Positions 11,501 through 24,056 of a stretch of 64,000 nt of DNA are shown piece by piece. The stretch's first letter is position 1; each line of letters begins with the position of its first letter. The stretch comes from Pratylenchus scribneri (lineage: Eukaryota > Nematoda > Chromadorea > Rhabditida > Pratylenchidae). The notes under the pieces were generated by a model. It was not told the DNA's origin. It ran no database searches and saw only the letters and a list, made by a program, of their open reading frames with translations. The position numbers were made by a program, and so were the translations under genes. The DNA lies in NCBI GenBank assembly GCA_030063045.1, contig JAQSEB010000002.1, positions 2,108,001-2,172,000 of the forward strand, given 5' to 3'.

Positions 11501-14500
11501 GCACGATTCCGAATGCTTGTGGCCATCTACAAAAGGAAAAAAAATAATGGAATAATAAACATTGAAATAATCGGAAATATTCTTATATTTTATTAATAAT
11601 CCAAAGGTTTAAAAATTTTAATATATTTATTTTTCCATGGAATTCTTCTATTTAAATTGATTTTCTTTACGAACAATTTCCCATTTCCTTACACTTTTAA
11701 TTTTATCCACCTTCCTCTTATTTTCATCGAACCACTTTTCCCTATCCAATCCAACAGATTCGTTGACAATCTATTTGGCCAGAGCACATTATTCAATTAG
11801 CTATTCCAATCTATGGCCTTAAATTCCATCCGCTCTATACATACGGCGTTTCACCGCGGGGAAAAATTGACCATTTTTCCATTTTCTATCTTTCCAAGTT
11901 TTCTTTCAATCAATCCAATTCCCAGCCTATCCATTCTTCTCATCATTTAATTGTTGGAAAAAAATTATGGAATAAAAATTTTTTATGTACTTATAAAAAT
12001 TTAAACAAGTGCAAAGATTGTGAATAAAACACTTAAAAATAAATATTTTTGGTCAATTTGATGTTTATTTCCTACCGCAAAAAAACAAAACAAATCTTTC
12101 TGCGCAATTAAATTCATAATAAATATTTTTAAGGTAATGTAATAAAATTTGAATAAATCGGTCATCAATCACATTCATAGCAGAAAAATTATGGGAAACA
12201 ATAATGACACTGATAGCAATCGCCAGCGGCAGCAAATGAACTCTTCAGCCACAGGTAGAAAAATTAAATTATAGGTATTTATTTTTCATCTTTTCACAGG
12301 CAAAAATTTCACTGCTGGAATGTGGGTTTTCATTTCATATAATTTATTTGAATATTAGTAATAAAATATTTTCAGATCGAATACCTTTAAGTTGCATTTT
12401 CACGTAAAGAAAAGGCTTTTAGAGTCCAAAATTCTAACGTAATTTCATTAAAATTCATTTATTTTCCTTCTATTAAAGAACAAAATCCCTTTCTGGAGAT
12501 CCAATCAAATGGAATTTGGAAACACATTTTACGAAATATGAAAATATGACTGTAATCTCCATTGCTATTCGGCTTATTGATGCTCCAACTGACGAATTGC
12601 CGGCAAAAATTTCATTTGAAATCAAAAAACCACTTATAAGTGATCCAGCTAAACTCGGCATGAAGATGGAAATTAATTCGAGTTATTTGTTTAAATTTCA
12701 GAAGTGACAGATCAAACATTTACCAAAAATGGGGATAGCTGGCATTTTCGCAAATTTATCAAACGCGGTGCGATTAATGTTCTGTTTGGGACTGTAATCA
12801 CAATTGTGTGCACCATTAATTTGGAGGTAAATAAAAGGAGAAAAACCTCTCAGAAATTATTATTTCGACACTAAACCGATTCTTATTATATTTTGATTCT
12901 AAAATTATAATTTTTAAATTTCAATCAGTCAGCCCTTTTGGCACAAAATATAATTTTTAATTACAAATTTGGACAATATCAATAAATAAATAAATATATT
13001 AAATATTCAGAGCGAAATTGGTATTCCTGATTCCCGAATTTTTGAAAATATGGAAAAAATGTTTGAAGAAAGTATATTGGCGGATTGCCGCATCACTGCT
13101 GGGGACAAAGAATTTAAGGTGACAAAATTCAAGGGAATATTAATTTATTAAATTAAGGCGCATAAAAATATTTTGGCATGCCAATCACCAGTTTTTCGGG
13201 CAATGTTTGAACATGAAATGGTCGAGAACAAAAGTGAAATGGTCAAAATCGATGATATCCAATCAGAAGTGGTGGAACAAATGTTGCGATTCATGTAAAA
13301 TTTTAATAGTTAAAATTAATGAAAGGATACATATTTTAGCTATACTGACAAAGCACCAAAATTGGAAGAAATGCCAAGAGAATTGATGGCAGCTGCCGAC
13401 AAATATCAACTCGATCGATTGAAGGTAAAACCTCTATTAATTCCTAGGAGAGAAAGAGCAATAAATATATGTTACGATAAATATTGGAAATGTAAATACC
13501 AGAATTTACCAGATTAGGCGAAAATCTCGGCTTCTAAGTAAACCTGACACTCAAAAATAGGCTCATTCGATTCAGCATGGTTGATTTACTCTCTCTAAGA
13601 AATTTCAATTTCAAATTTGGTATTAAAATTTTGGCACAGTTAGTTAACCAAAACCGGTTTGGGTTTAAATAACAGTTCAACTTTTCATAACAAACTCATA
13701 CCGGTTTGAGATTGAAATTTCATAGACTAAATCGACTATACCGAGTCGAATGAGCCAATTTTCGAGTCTCCGAAGTTCAGAAACAGAGATTTACAAAATT
13801 TAACCAGCCTGGAATCTGTTAAATTCCGAAATTTACAATTTCCAATATTTACCGCAACATATATAAATACCAAATGAAGAAAATATTTTATTAATATTTC
13901 AAATTTTAGGCGCTTTGTGAGTCCTTACTGGTCAATTCAATTGAGAACGAAAATGTCTGCGAATTATTGGTTTTGGCTGATCTCCATTCGGCTCTACAAC
14001 TCAAGGCAAAGACATTGAATTACATTCAAAAGCATATAAATGAGGTGAAAAAATACATATTATTGTAAATAATAAATTGTAATTTTTTAAGGTTATGGGA
14101 TCGGATGGATGGAAAATTATGGAGGCGAATTATGGCAAATTAGTTAGTCAAATTCTTGCCATGATGGTTGCTTTATAATAAACAAAAAGTGAAGAAGAAA
14201 AATACAAGGACTGAATAAACTAATCTTTTAACAATTTGATCTATCTTCTTATTTTATTCATTTTCGAGATCAATCAATTTTACTTACTTTTTAATTTTAA
14301 ACTTTTTAATAAAATAATTGATTTAATCACCATTTTTATTAAATGAAATATTTGGATGAAAATATAGAATAATTTTACAAAATTCTTTCCCAAATTTAAT
14401 TTCTATTTTCATGTGAAATTTGAACTATTTTTTAACACTATGGGAAATAGAATAAAGTTTCTATTCCATCAATATTTAAATTCAATCTCATTTTTGATTA

Positions 14501-16016
14501 AAAAAAATGTTATAGACCTGCTGCTCCAATCCACTGCCCAAAGAAGATTGGCTTCCGGGACGTTGTTGTATTGTTTCTTCCGCCGTAGCCGAAGGTAAAC
14601 TTCGAGTCATCATTGAGAATTGTTGCTGATTTGTGCCAATATCAACAAAATAGGGGAAAATCGATGCGGATTGTTGCTTCGAACTTAATTTAACCTATTT
14701 ATTTGATATTAATTAAATAATTTGGCATTTTAAAATAATTTTACTCCAAATTTAATATATAAATCACTTGCAAAAATATTCTACATGGAATTTTTTTTAA
14801 CATAATATAAATTTAAATAAATTTACATTAAATTTTGCCTTTGTTCTCCTCGGGCCATATTTTGGTCAATTTGAGCGCTGACTATTTTTGGAAGATCTAA
14901 AATATTTTAAAATTTTAATATAAAAAAATTATATTTGCCTTCATTTCCCTCAGGCAAATTCATTGCCAATTGTTGTTGACTGGAAATTTTATTTACCGTA
15001 GCCATTTCTTTGAATGAAATCAATCCAGCGGGATTGCCGGACGATGAGGGAGATGGAAAAGAGGCGGACATCATTTCGGTCTTAAAAATTTAAATTAATA
15101 AATTTACAAATTATTTTTTCTCTATTAAATTTTAATTTTATTTAAATACAAATTTGCTATCTTTATAAAATTTTTTAACTAATAAATAAAAATGCACCAT
15201 ATTGCTGGAATTCTGTTGATATTGTCCTCCACTATTTTCGAATGTACTGCTTGAATTTGTGTTTGTCAATGAGGGCAAAGTGTGCCAATTTTGTTGGTAA
15301 TTATTTTCGTTCGGTTCATAACCCTTTCCACTGGGGCCATTTTCATCGGGGTAATCTTTTTCCGGGTCCGAATGTGTCTGAACAAAATCCAAACTGCACA
15401 CTTCCTCATCAGTGTAAATTGAACGAATAAAAAATTCCAATGCCCCGGAATCGACGTCACCAACGCAAATTTCGAGTAATTCACGATGCTGGCGATTGGC
15501 TAAAAATGAATTAATTTTAAATTGAAAAACAAAAAAAAAATATTTAAAAAATATAGGAAAAATGCAAACATTGAAATAATTGAATAAATAATCTTAAAAT
15601 CAAAAATGAATTCTCGACCATTTCTGGGAGTAGTTGCCTCCAATGTTGGAAGGATATAACGTTGAAAAAAACTGGGTGCCCTTCGTTTTAAAATGCATAA
15701 ATGGGCCGGCATTTTTCTGCCATCCGCCGAAACCAAAAGCAAATCTGCCGTTGGTTGGTGGCCTAAAAAATTGAAAATTTTTTAAAATTAAGTTTAAAAA
15801 TATTAAAATATTTTTCCAAAGAATTTTAAACCTGTTTTAAATTTAAATTTAATTAAATTAATAAATAAAAATAAAATAATTTAAAAAATTGTCACCAATA
15901 ATTGAGGTCATATTTTGGCGCAATTGTTGGCCAATTTCTTGTCTTAATTTTTCGCGTTCGTGTGCAAATTGTTCAGCCAAAATTTGTTGCTGTTGTGAGG
16001 GACGCGGCGAGTACAT
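8555..16016 (-). CDS. BTBD8-like double-BTB protein
   Basis: Sixteen exons, 1035 residues, every junction in phase. Exon 1 is 16016-15896, exon 6 ends at 14518, exon 7 begins at 11526, the last exon is 8632-8555. Introns at 14897-14938 and 10206-10250 have GC donors. Residues 40-130 form a BTB fold ([33 protein letters not shown]). A Ser/Gln-rich linker follows, then a second BTB ([24 protein letters not shown]), a BACK-like helical part with CHFFHRPC (492-499), and a Lys/Glu-rich tail. Two BTB domains plus the HFFHxPC block match the layout I recall for BTBD8. Such proteins are adaptors; BTBD8 is linked to clathrin/AP2 vesicle traffic in animals. Alternative: two genes split at the 2991-bp intron, since exon 7 begins with ATG, but phase 0/0 and the fold order favour one. 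Confidence 0.72.
12191..14178 (+). CDS. MATH-BTB (SPOP-like) protein
   Basis: Nine exons (12191-12254, 12376-12403, 12479-12639, 12702-12826, 13011-13118, 13158-13294, 13340-13424, 13910-14044, 14092-14178), 309 residues, all in phase. Residues 20-125 form a divergent MATH domain ending in [10 protein letters not shown] and a beta strand. A full BTB domain follows ([43 protein letters not shown]), then a short BACK-like helix region. MATH-BTB proteins are substrate adaptors of Cullin-3 ubiquitin ligases; nematodes have many (bath genes in C. elegans). The gene lies entirely in intron 6 of the BTBD8-like gene on the opposite strand, and its own intron 7 carries a 0.4-kb foldback element. Confidence 0.88.
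13461..13868. repeat. Long foldback (inverted-repeat) element
   Basis: The two halves are imperfect reverse complements along most of their length. The left end around ATATATGTTACGATAAATAT pairs with ATATTTACCGCAACATATAT at the right, and the inner block GGCTCATTCGATTCAGCATG pairs with a block near 13740 containing GAGTCGAATGAGCC. It sits in an intron of the MATH-BTB gene. A partial copy occurs at 18935-19076, so it is a dispersed MITE-like family. Confidence 0.72.
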
Positions 16017-16542
16017 TCATTCATTCAATTCTGCATTAATTTTTGAGTTCATTCATTTTTTTGTTGGTTGCTGTTGGCGACAATGAAACAAAATTTTGAG
16101 GTAAAAATGAAAATGTGAAAAAAATACTGAATATGAAAAAATTAATTATTTGCTCGAATTTTATTTATTTTTTCTGCCAAAATTGATTAAAAGATAAAAT
16201 TTTAAAAATTAAATTTTTAATTTATATTTATTTTATCACAAAATAAATATTTAAAATATTTTTTAGTTCATTTATTTATAAGTTATTTGTTATTATATAT
16301 TCTTAAAAAAATGTGAGGCTAGTAAGAAATTTTGATTTTTTGAGTGAACATTTTTTGAATGTCAAATTCATTGAAGCATGGGGTACAATATGGAAAGAAA
16401 AAAATATTTTTGGACAAAGCAGCGAATTGGCTTTGGCTGATGATAATGCATTTTAAAACATTGAAGCTAAAATCAAAATAGGTATAATAAAAAGAAAGAA
16501 AATTTTATTTTTTTTGGAACTTTAATGAATAGATTTCAGGCT

Positions 16543-16875
16543 TTACTTAAATATTAAATATTTATATATTAAGGGCAAATTATTATTTGTAATTCCTAAA
16601 TTACTGAAAATGTTTTTCTGAAAATACATATAAATTTCAAAAATGAATGAAAAAATGGAATTGTTTAAGAAGAATAAATTAAAGAATTCCAATTGGCCTA
16701 ATAGAATGGAAAGGGCCATATAAAACATAGAAATGGAGAAAAGGGAGAAGAAGAAGATGCCACGCAAAGTATTGGCCAATTTTCCCGGATAAACACACAA
16801 CATTCCAACTGGCATAAAAAATTCCCTTGGGGACAGCCGACGGGCACATTTCCTCCTAGCTTTCGGTGCCATCAT
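16543..16875 (-). CDS. Hypothetical small membrane protein
   Basis: Open frame of 110 residues with one strong membrane segment (about 39-60, GIFFFSLFSISMFYMALSIL) after a basic N-terminus (MAPKARRKCARRLSPREFF). A good acceptor CTTTTAG lies about 10 bases before the tandem ATGs, as at other gene starts here, and the first 75 codons have coding-like composition. The C-terminal 35 residues are AT-driven, so the true gene may splice onward or end elsewhere. No family recognised. Confidence 0.35.
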   Translation of the reverse strand: MMAPKARRKCARRLSPREFFMPVGMLCVYPGKLANTLRGIFFFSLFSISMFYMALSILLGQLEFFNLFFLNNSIFSFIFEIYMYFQKNIFSNLGITNNNLPLIYKYLIFK

Positions 16876-19800
16876 TTTCTACCCTAAAAGGGAAGATGGG
16901 CACAACATTATTGCGGGTGGAAGAGAAATTGGGAGCAGACAAATGAAGGTTCGGGTTGGCCATACAATTTCATCGATTCCTATTATTTTCCTTTTTGGCT
17001 TCCTTTGTTTTAAAGCTTTTGAGATATTTGCATATTTATTTAATATTTTTAGTTCGACGACATTTATGCATTCTATAACCATATATTTATGCACTATTTT
17101 TTTTGTAATTTTAATATGAATTAGATTTTTTATTACCAAAATAAAAGTTATGAATAAAAGCAAAATTAAATTTATATTTTTCGCAAAAGAGTTAACTATG
17201 TGAAGTGCGCAAATGTCGAATTTTGCCTCATTTATCCTAGAATAAAATTTTTTCCCGTCAAATTAAAATCCATCTTTTTGCTAATAAGTCTCAAATCTAT
17301 CTTCAACCGATAGTCGATTGATTGAATAAATGGATTATCGGATTTATGAGGGTGTCGAGGCGAAATATCTTTTAAATTTAAATAATAATTCCCGTTTCCC
17401 CGGTAAATTTAAGCTTAATAAACAAAAATAAAATTATCCCTGGATTCTGACTAAAAGTGAGGAAGGAAGACTATGGCTTTTGATGAATAAGGATTTTCTA
17501 AAAATGTGCCCAAAGATATTCAATTTCCATCATCATCGCACAACCATTGGCCCCTTTATTTGGGACTTCTTTATTTCGGAGTCCATCTGGCTTAATTATG
17601 CGCGCCCCGCTGGCTTTGTATTGAATGAATGAACAATGAAGTGAGTTGAGGGTGGAGGGAGAATGAAGAGCATTTCGGGTACTAGACAAGCTGCTCATGA
17701 AAATGGAAATGGGAATTGAAGGGCACCGCAGACAGCTGAGAGGGAACAATATCCGCTTTTGGGGGATTGAATATGTGTTGATGGCCACCAATTTTGGGGA
17801 TGGGCCTAAAAATATTTTGGGTGAAGGCTCTTATTTTTCCATCGATGGGAAATGGAAGTATAATTTATGGATAATGTAAAATAATTTAGTATTAAAAGCA
17901 AAAAATGTGCATTATTTATTGAAAAATAATTTCAATTTGATTAAAGTGTAATTAATTATTTCATCTAAAAAATAATTTTTTATTTTATTTTGCTTTTTGA
18001 TTTCTATACGGATAAAATAGTTTTTAAGAGTAGAAAATCAGGACATATATTTCATTATTTTCACTAGGCCCTAATGATCGACATTATTTTTTAAAAGTCT
18101 ATGCTTATAAAAATGATTATTGTTTTCTTATAAACTTTAAAATTAATTTTTTATTTTAGTATATTTGTTACCTATTTGAGCTTTTGTTATCATTTATAAG
18201 TTTGGTTTATGTTACCATGGAAACATACATAATAGCTGCCGGAGGGAGTATTGGTATAGAATTGACCAGAAATAGGCGGCTTTTGTTAGGCCAAATAAAG
18301 CAAAAAGAAATATAGGAAAGGCTTCCTGACAAATTTTTTGTTCTAAAAATAGAAATATTAAATTTTATGGAAGATAATATTTAATTGTTGTGAGGTCATT
18401 CAAAAAACAGCTGGAAAATCTAATTATCATAAATCAAAGTAGATTGTTTTATATATTTTTCTTTTGATTATATCTTCGGTACGGTTCAAAAAAATACAGC
18501 AGAATATTACGATGACAATGTTGTTTTTTGTTGTCATTTCCAATTCAAGGAATTTCTGAATTTATTGTATTTTGTTGAATATTAAAAATAGGCGAAGGAA
18601 GGCTTTAAGAGTGCCAAATCAATCAAAAAATAGGAATGTAAGTAAGATTTTGGCCACCAAAAAGCCCACCTCCGGCATCTATTAATTCCGATCAAAATTT
18701 GCTGAAAATTAAAAAATAACATATTTATTTATTCCAAATTCCAATATTAATTGTGAATTAATGAAAAATATGCAACTTTCATAGAAATTGGGAAATTTGT
18801 ATATATCACAGTTATTATTTGAAATTGGTTAATTCTAGCAGGCTAGGGGTACGGCGCCGGAAGCGGGGATAGAAATCTAATGGAAAGTATTTCTAAACAT
18901 TCTTATACCTGTCTAAAATGGAAATATCAAATAGTATAAATCGACCATACCGAATCGAATGAGCCTATTATCGAGTCTGTACGAAACCTAGAAGCAGAGA
19001 TTTCCAAAAATAACAAAGCAAATCACTTGGATAATTCCGGAATTAGTCAAATATTCGCTGCAACATATATAATTAAAGCTCTGGCCAAAATGTTTTTAAA
19101 TGATAATAAATTTTATTGTCATTTTTATCATTAAATGAAGCATGCCATTGAAAAAAATACATATTATCGAGTTTGTAAATTCACTAAATTAATATAAATT
19201 AATGTGCCAAAAAGAATTAAATAAATATTAATGCCATAATTTAAATGAATGAATGCTAGCGTATTTGAAAGAAAACTCATTTAGAGTGTTGTACTATATG
19301 TAATCTAAAAATTTTTAATGACTTCTATTTCTATCAGCGACTTTATAAACTTAATTCGTGTAGGCGAATAAATGTTGATTTTTTTTTTTGATTTTTAATT
19401 TTTATGGGTGCATTTTGGAATTTTTTCTTCTTCCGAATTAGTATAATAATCATTTTAATTTAAAAGCCCAGAATAGAATATAACAAAAAATATATAATAA
19501 ATAATTAGAGGAAATTAATTTCTCCATACATTTGCCTCCTTCAAATATGAATCAAAAACCGTATTCTACACTTTTGTGGCTTTGCGCTTGACTAATTCTC
19601 TTCTTTTACATCAGCTGATGAGATTTGCTCTTATGGGATCTTTTCAAAAGTTTTTGGAGACATTTTCTCAGCAATCCCGGCTTTTGGTTTATTTTTCTCC
19701 CATTCAATTTGTGCCAAAAAGCAATTAGTTTACGCACAAATATACACAATTTTATTCCTCATAAGTCATAATTCCGAAAATAGTCCTTCCTGCGAAAATT

Positions 19801-20220
19801 ATGGGAAAAGGGAAGAAAATCATTGAAAACATTGGCGCAAATTTGTAAGTGAATAAATGTTAGGGGAAATGAACCAATGAGCGCGAAACATTTTGAAGAT
19901 GCACATAAATATAAATATTTCTCTTGGGGACTATCATTAAAATATTATTTAGCGCATTTTTTCTGGGTGAATGAATTTTTCGAGAATTGTTGACCTATTG
20001 GAGTGAAATGGGAAACATATTCTTGGGATGTTTTTGATTTTATAATTTTACCAAAAATGCCAAATTGAGTAAATTGTTGATAATATGAGGGGAATATTCG
20101 GGGAAAGAATTTTAATGTAAATGGCCTTTAAAAAGATGTCCATTAAATGTTTCGTTTTTGTAAATCGTCAAAGTTTACAGTACTCAATAAGAAAAAGGTG
20201 GAATTAAAATAGGTAGATTA
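16876..20220. other. Gene-poor region
   Basis: About 3.3 kb with no supported gene. It contains a slightly GC-richer patch at 17500-17860 with short open frames on both strands that I could not connect into a model, and a truncated copy of the foldback repeat at 18935-19076. Confidence 0.5.
18935..19076. repeat. Truncated copy of the foldback element
   Basis: Resembles 13735-13868: shared order of ATAAATCGACCATACCGAAT, CGAATGAGCC, CGAGTCT, AGAAGCAGAGATTT and the end GCAACATATATAA. Only the right half is recognisable; the left partner is absent or decayed. Confidence 0.6.
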
Positions 20221-21227
20221 TTCTAACTAACCAGGCGGATTTATTCTAAGCAAAACAGGCGGAATTATTCTAAGCAAAACAGGCGGAATTATTCTAAGCA
20301 AAACAGGCGGAATTATTCTAAGCAAAACAGGCGGGTTTATTCTATGCAAAACAGGCGGAATTATTCTAAGCAAAACAGGCGGGTTTATTCTATGCAAAAC
20401 AGGCGGAATTATTCTAAGCAAAACAGGTGGAATTATTCTAAGTAAAACAGGCGGAATTATTCTAAGTAAAACAGGCGGAATTATTCTAAATAAAACAGGC
20501 GGAATTATTCTAAGTAAAACAGGCGGGTTTATTCTATGCAAAACAGGCGGAATTATTCTAAGTAAAACAGGCGGAATTATTCTAAGTAAAACAGGCGGAT
20601 TTATTCTAAGTTCGCCAGGCGGAATTATTCTAACTAAAACAGGCGGAATTATTCTAAGTTCGCCAGGCGGAATTATTCTAACTGAAACAGGCGGAATTAT
20701 TCTAAGTAAAACAGGCGGAATTATTCTAAATAAAACAGGCGGAATTATTCTAAGTAAAACAGGCGGAATTATTCTAAATAAAACAGGCGGAATTATTCTA
20801 AGTAAAACAGGCGGGTTTATTCTATGCAAAACAGGCGGAATTATTCTATGCAAAACAGGCGGAATTATTCTAAGCAAAACAGGCGGAATTATTCTAAGCA
20901 AAACAGGCGGAATTATTCTAAGCAAAACAGGCGGAATTATTCTAAGCAAAACAGGCGGAATTATTCTAAGCAAAACAGGCGGAATTAATCTAAGTAAAAC
21001 AGGCGGAATTATTCTAAGTAAAACAGGCGGAATTATTCTAAGTAAAACAGGCGGAATTATTCTAAGTAAAACAGGCGGAATTATTCTAAGTAAAACAGGC
21101 GGAATTATTCTAAGTAAAACAGGCGGAATTATTCTAAGCAAAACAGGCGGAATTATTCTAACTAACCAGGCGGAATTATTCTAAGCAAACAGGCGGAATT
21201 ATTCTAAGCAAAACAGGCGGAATTAAA
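20221..21227. repeat. 24-bp minisatellite, about 41 copies
   Basis: Tandem array of a 24-base unit (AGGCGGAATTATTCTAAG followed by CAAAAC or variants). Variants at the last positions (AGCAAA, AGTAAA, AATAAA, ACTAAA, AGTTCGCC) and linked changes (GGGTTTATTCTATGC) give higher-order structure. The outermost units on both sides carry AACTAACC. Because 24 is a multiple of three, the minus strand stays open for 304 codons (20227-21141) as an octapeptide repeat, LLRIIPPV with variants. There is no start context, splice site or neighbour supporting translation, so I call it non-coding DNA. Confidence 0.92.
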
Positions 21228-23180
21228 AAAGGTGGAATTATTCTTAAAAAGTGGAATTAAAGAGAGGATAAAATTTAAATTTGATAAATAAAATGAGAAA
21301 ATTGTTAAATTACTTCAGATTTTTAATGAAATAAAATAAAATGTTATGAGTTGTCATTGCTATTATTTTATGCCAATATAAATTCGTAAATAAATCTGAG
21401 AGGGTGATGAATGAGCATAATTTTGTCAAGATTTTTAAATTCGCGCATTTTTTGGCTGTTATTTTTGTGCAATATGATTTATCTGTGTGGAATCTTCTAC
21501 ATATTTTCCCATTTCTTCCCTTAACTTCCTCGATAGCTTTGGCATCAAAAGCTGCTTTTTGCAAAGAGCATTTTGCCGGTTCGCAGTGCCCCATCATTTT
21601 GCCCTCGGAAAAAGCGACGATTTTGTCTATGAAAGAGCTTTGGGGGATTATGTTTTCGCAAAAAGGTCACCCGAAAAGGTAAATGCGGCTGATGGGATGG
21701 ACGAGAATTACGTCAGCAAAAATGCCAACGAAGGGAAAATGAAATGAAAAAGGTCATTATTTAGGGTCAACCTCCGGCGGAGATGATATAGGATATATGG
21801 CAAATTTGTAGTACATCCTTTTCCGGATTTTTGGTCCAACAATACAAAAAAATAACAACCATTTTGATTTAAAAAATAGGTTATTATTAAAATATATTCA
21901 GACTTATTGGCAAATACCATAAAGGTAAAAATATTTTCGGGATAAATTATGTTGCCAATATTTTTGGAAAAAAGGGGAATAGCTGTAATCAAGTAAATTG
22001 AAGTGAATTAATGCAATGGTGTTTTCCTGAAAATTCTTTAATTTTTTTTAGATTTTCTTCAGTATAAAATTATCTAGAAAATACAGAATAATATCCAGAG
22101 AATTAAAATTACAAAAATACATTAGCACATTCCAATTTTTTATTGCAATTGCAACAATTTTGTCTAATACATCCATCACCCAAAGACATTTTACACCTAC
22201 GCATCTCAAATATTTAAATTTTAAAACATTTTCTAAAAGCTTATTTAATGGCAATAAAATCACGAGAAAATTTTGGGAAAATGTCAAAACATTCCATAAA
22301 ATTATATGTAATTAATTCTGAGTAAGTTGAGATTAAAAATTAAAATTGAAGGTGTCATTATCCACCGTAAAAAAATTCATTAAAGTTGACGCATAAATTA
22401 GAAAATTATTAATCAAAAATTAATTTAATTAAATTATGATAAATTAAAATATTCATATACATGATATTCAATTGATCTCTAGAAAAGGATATCATCAAAA
22501 CGGTATCTATATTCTATTTTTATTAAAAATAGAATAGTTTTTCATATAAATATTTTCATCCATCAAATATTGATGAAAATAAAAAAATATATAAATAAAC
22601 AATCTATATTTTTAATTAACATTTGTAACAATATGTATTTATTTTATGATTTTAAGTGTTTATCTTCATTAATATTTGATTTATCTAATTCATATTTTGA
22701 CCATGATCAATATTTTCGATAATTTTGAATTAAGACACAAATTTAATTTTACCTTTTTTTACAGTCGACCCCATTTAATTTCTAAAAGAATAAAAGCCAC
22801 CATATTCCCCATGCCCGTTATATTTTGCCTTTTGCGCGCTTTCCATTTTAATCCCTTCGAAGGATTGTACCCTAAGAAATTTTTCGCGAAAATTGAGGTG
22901 TCTGTCCAGTCAAACTATCGAGGAAAAGGGGATTGGAGGGAATGGAATCTGCCACTTGGGCTGTTGGTCTCGCAGCTTTTGGTCCAACCAGCGGATATGC
23001 CTCCACTTTGAAGCGAATTTTTGCCAGAAATGGAATATTCCTCCTTCTTTGCTATTGGCTTCCAATCCCCTCCATTGGCCATAATCTCCGCGCACTCAGT
23101 CAGCATTTTGACACAAAATCCAGTCCTCTCTTTTTATAATGGCATTGGCGATGGTAGCAGCGAAGGGAGACGGTAATGTG

Positions 23181-23188
23181 TGACGTCA
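23181..23188. promoter_or_regulatory. Perfect CRE octamer
   Basis: TGACGTCA palindrome, the consensus for CREB/ATF bZIP factors, in non-coding DNA about 1.9 kb upstream of the next gene. Function is not shown by the sequence. Confidence 0.2.
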
Positions 23189-24048
23189 ATGAAAAGGCGA
23201 TGTTGAAAGAAAGAAGGATGATCGCTTTCGAGAAATTTTATCAAGCAAAAATAAAAAATATTCAAAATGAAAATTTGTCAAAAAATCGATTCGAACTTAT
23301 TTTATTTAAAAATAAAATAAAAATAAAATTTATTTCCGATGTAAGTTGAAATCAAATCTTCTAATTCTGTCCTTCATCATTTTGATAAAATATTCCATAA
23401 TAGAACACATAAAAACATATTTTGGCACACTCCCACTCAAAAATGGGATGATGGCATGCAATCAAAATTTTAAATGCATGGCCGATCAGTAATTTTTGCA
23501 TTCATTCATAAAAAAGTTCACAAATAATTGGATAATTAGTGTTGTTTCCATTTTTGATTTATTTCATTTTTCCTTTTTATATTCATTTTCTAAATGTCAT
23601 CGAAGGGGCAAAAACGTATAAATTTGGACATTAATTATTAAAGAATTTGATTTATTTTAATTGGAAATCTAGAAAATGTCATATTCCATTTAATTTTTTA
23701 TTTATTTGATCACATGATTTCCATATTCATTCAAAATTATAATGAAGTAAAATTTCCTAATTTTAATGTGTAATTTTTTAATTTTATTGGTCATAATTAT
23801 GGAATGATTGAATTACTAAAAAAGGATATGTATGTATAACTTGATTATATATTTAAATTGAAAGATTCACTTTTGGAATTGTTGCCAAATTTAGTCAGCA
23901 AATAAAAATGAGTGCATTTCTATGTAAATTGTTACCCAATGTGAAAAGCAATGTCTGGACATAAACAACAAAACATTTATTGCGTCACACAAAAATTGTA
24001 CAAATTTATAGAGATGAAATGTTTGGGGATGGGTTACTTTGTTATTTT

Positions 24049-24056
24049 TGACGTCA
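24049..24056. promoter_or_regulatory. Second perfect CRE octamer
   Basis: A second TGACGTCA about 870 bases after the first and 1 kb upstream of the Pro/Ala-rich gene. Pairing raises interest slightly, but it may be chance. Confidence 0.2.

Noticed and set aside
12301..12345. Extra exon of the MATH-BTB gene (GKNFTAG)
   Set aside because: Including it breaks the phase with the next exon; skipping it gives a consistent model.
12640..12701. GC donor at CTCG|GCATGA as an eighth GC-AG intron
   Set aside because: A canonical donor ATAA|GTGATC upstream gives the same phase and a better MATH-domain join.
17498..17879. Opposing 97- and 60-codon frames
   Set aside because: No acceptor or donor context joins them to other exons, and the products match nothing I recognise.
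20227..21141. 304-codon open frame of LLRIIPPV repeats as a protein gene
   Set aside because: The frame stays open only because the 24-bp tandem unit is a multiple of three. No promoter, splice context or non-repeat coding part supports it.
21310..21747. Overlapping open frames on both strands as a gene
   Set aside because: Neither strand gives a continuing exon chain or a known motif; possibly a decayed gene, but not supportable.
22676..23139. Cluster of open frames in a GC-richer island
   Set aside because: Open in several frames at once, which reflects composition; no splice structure or family match.
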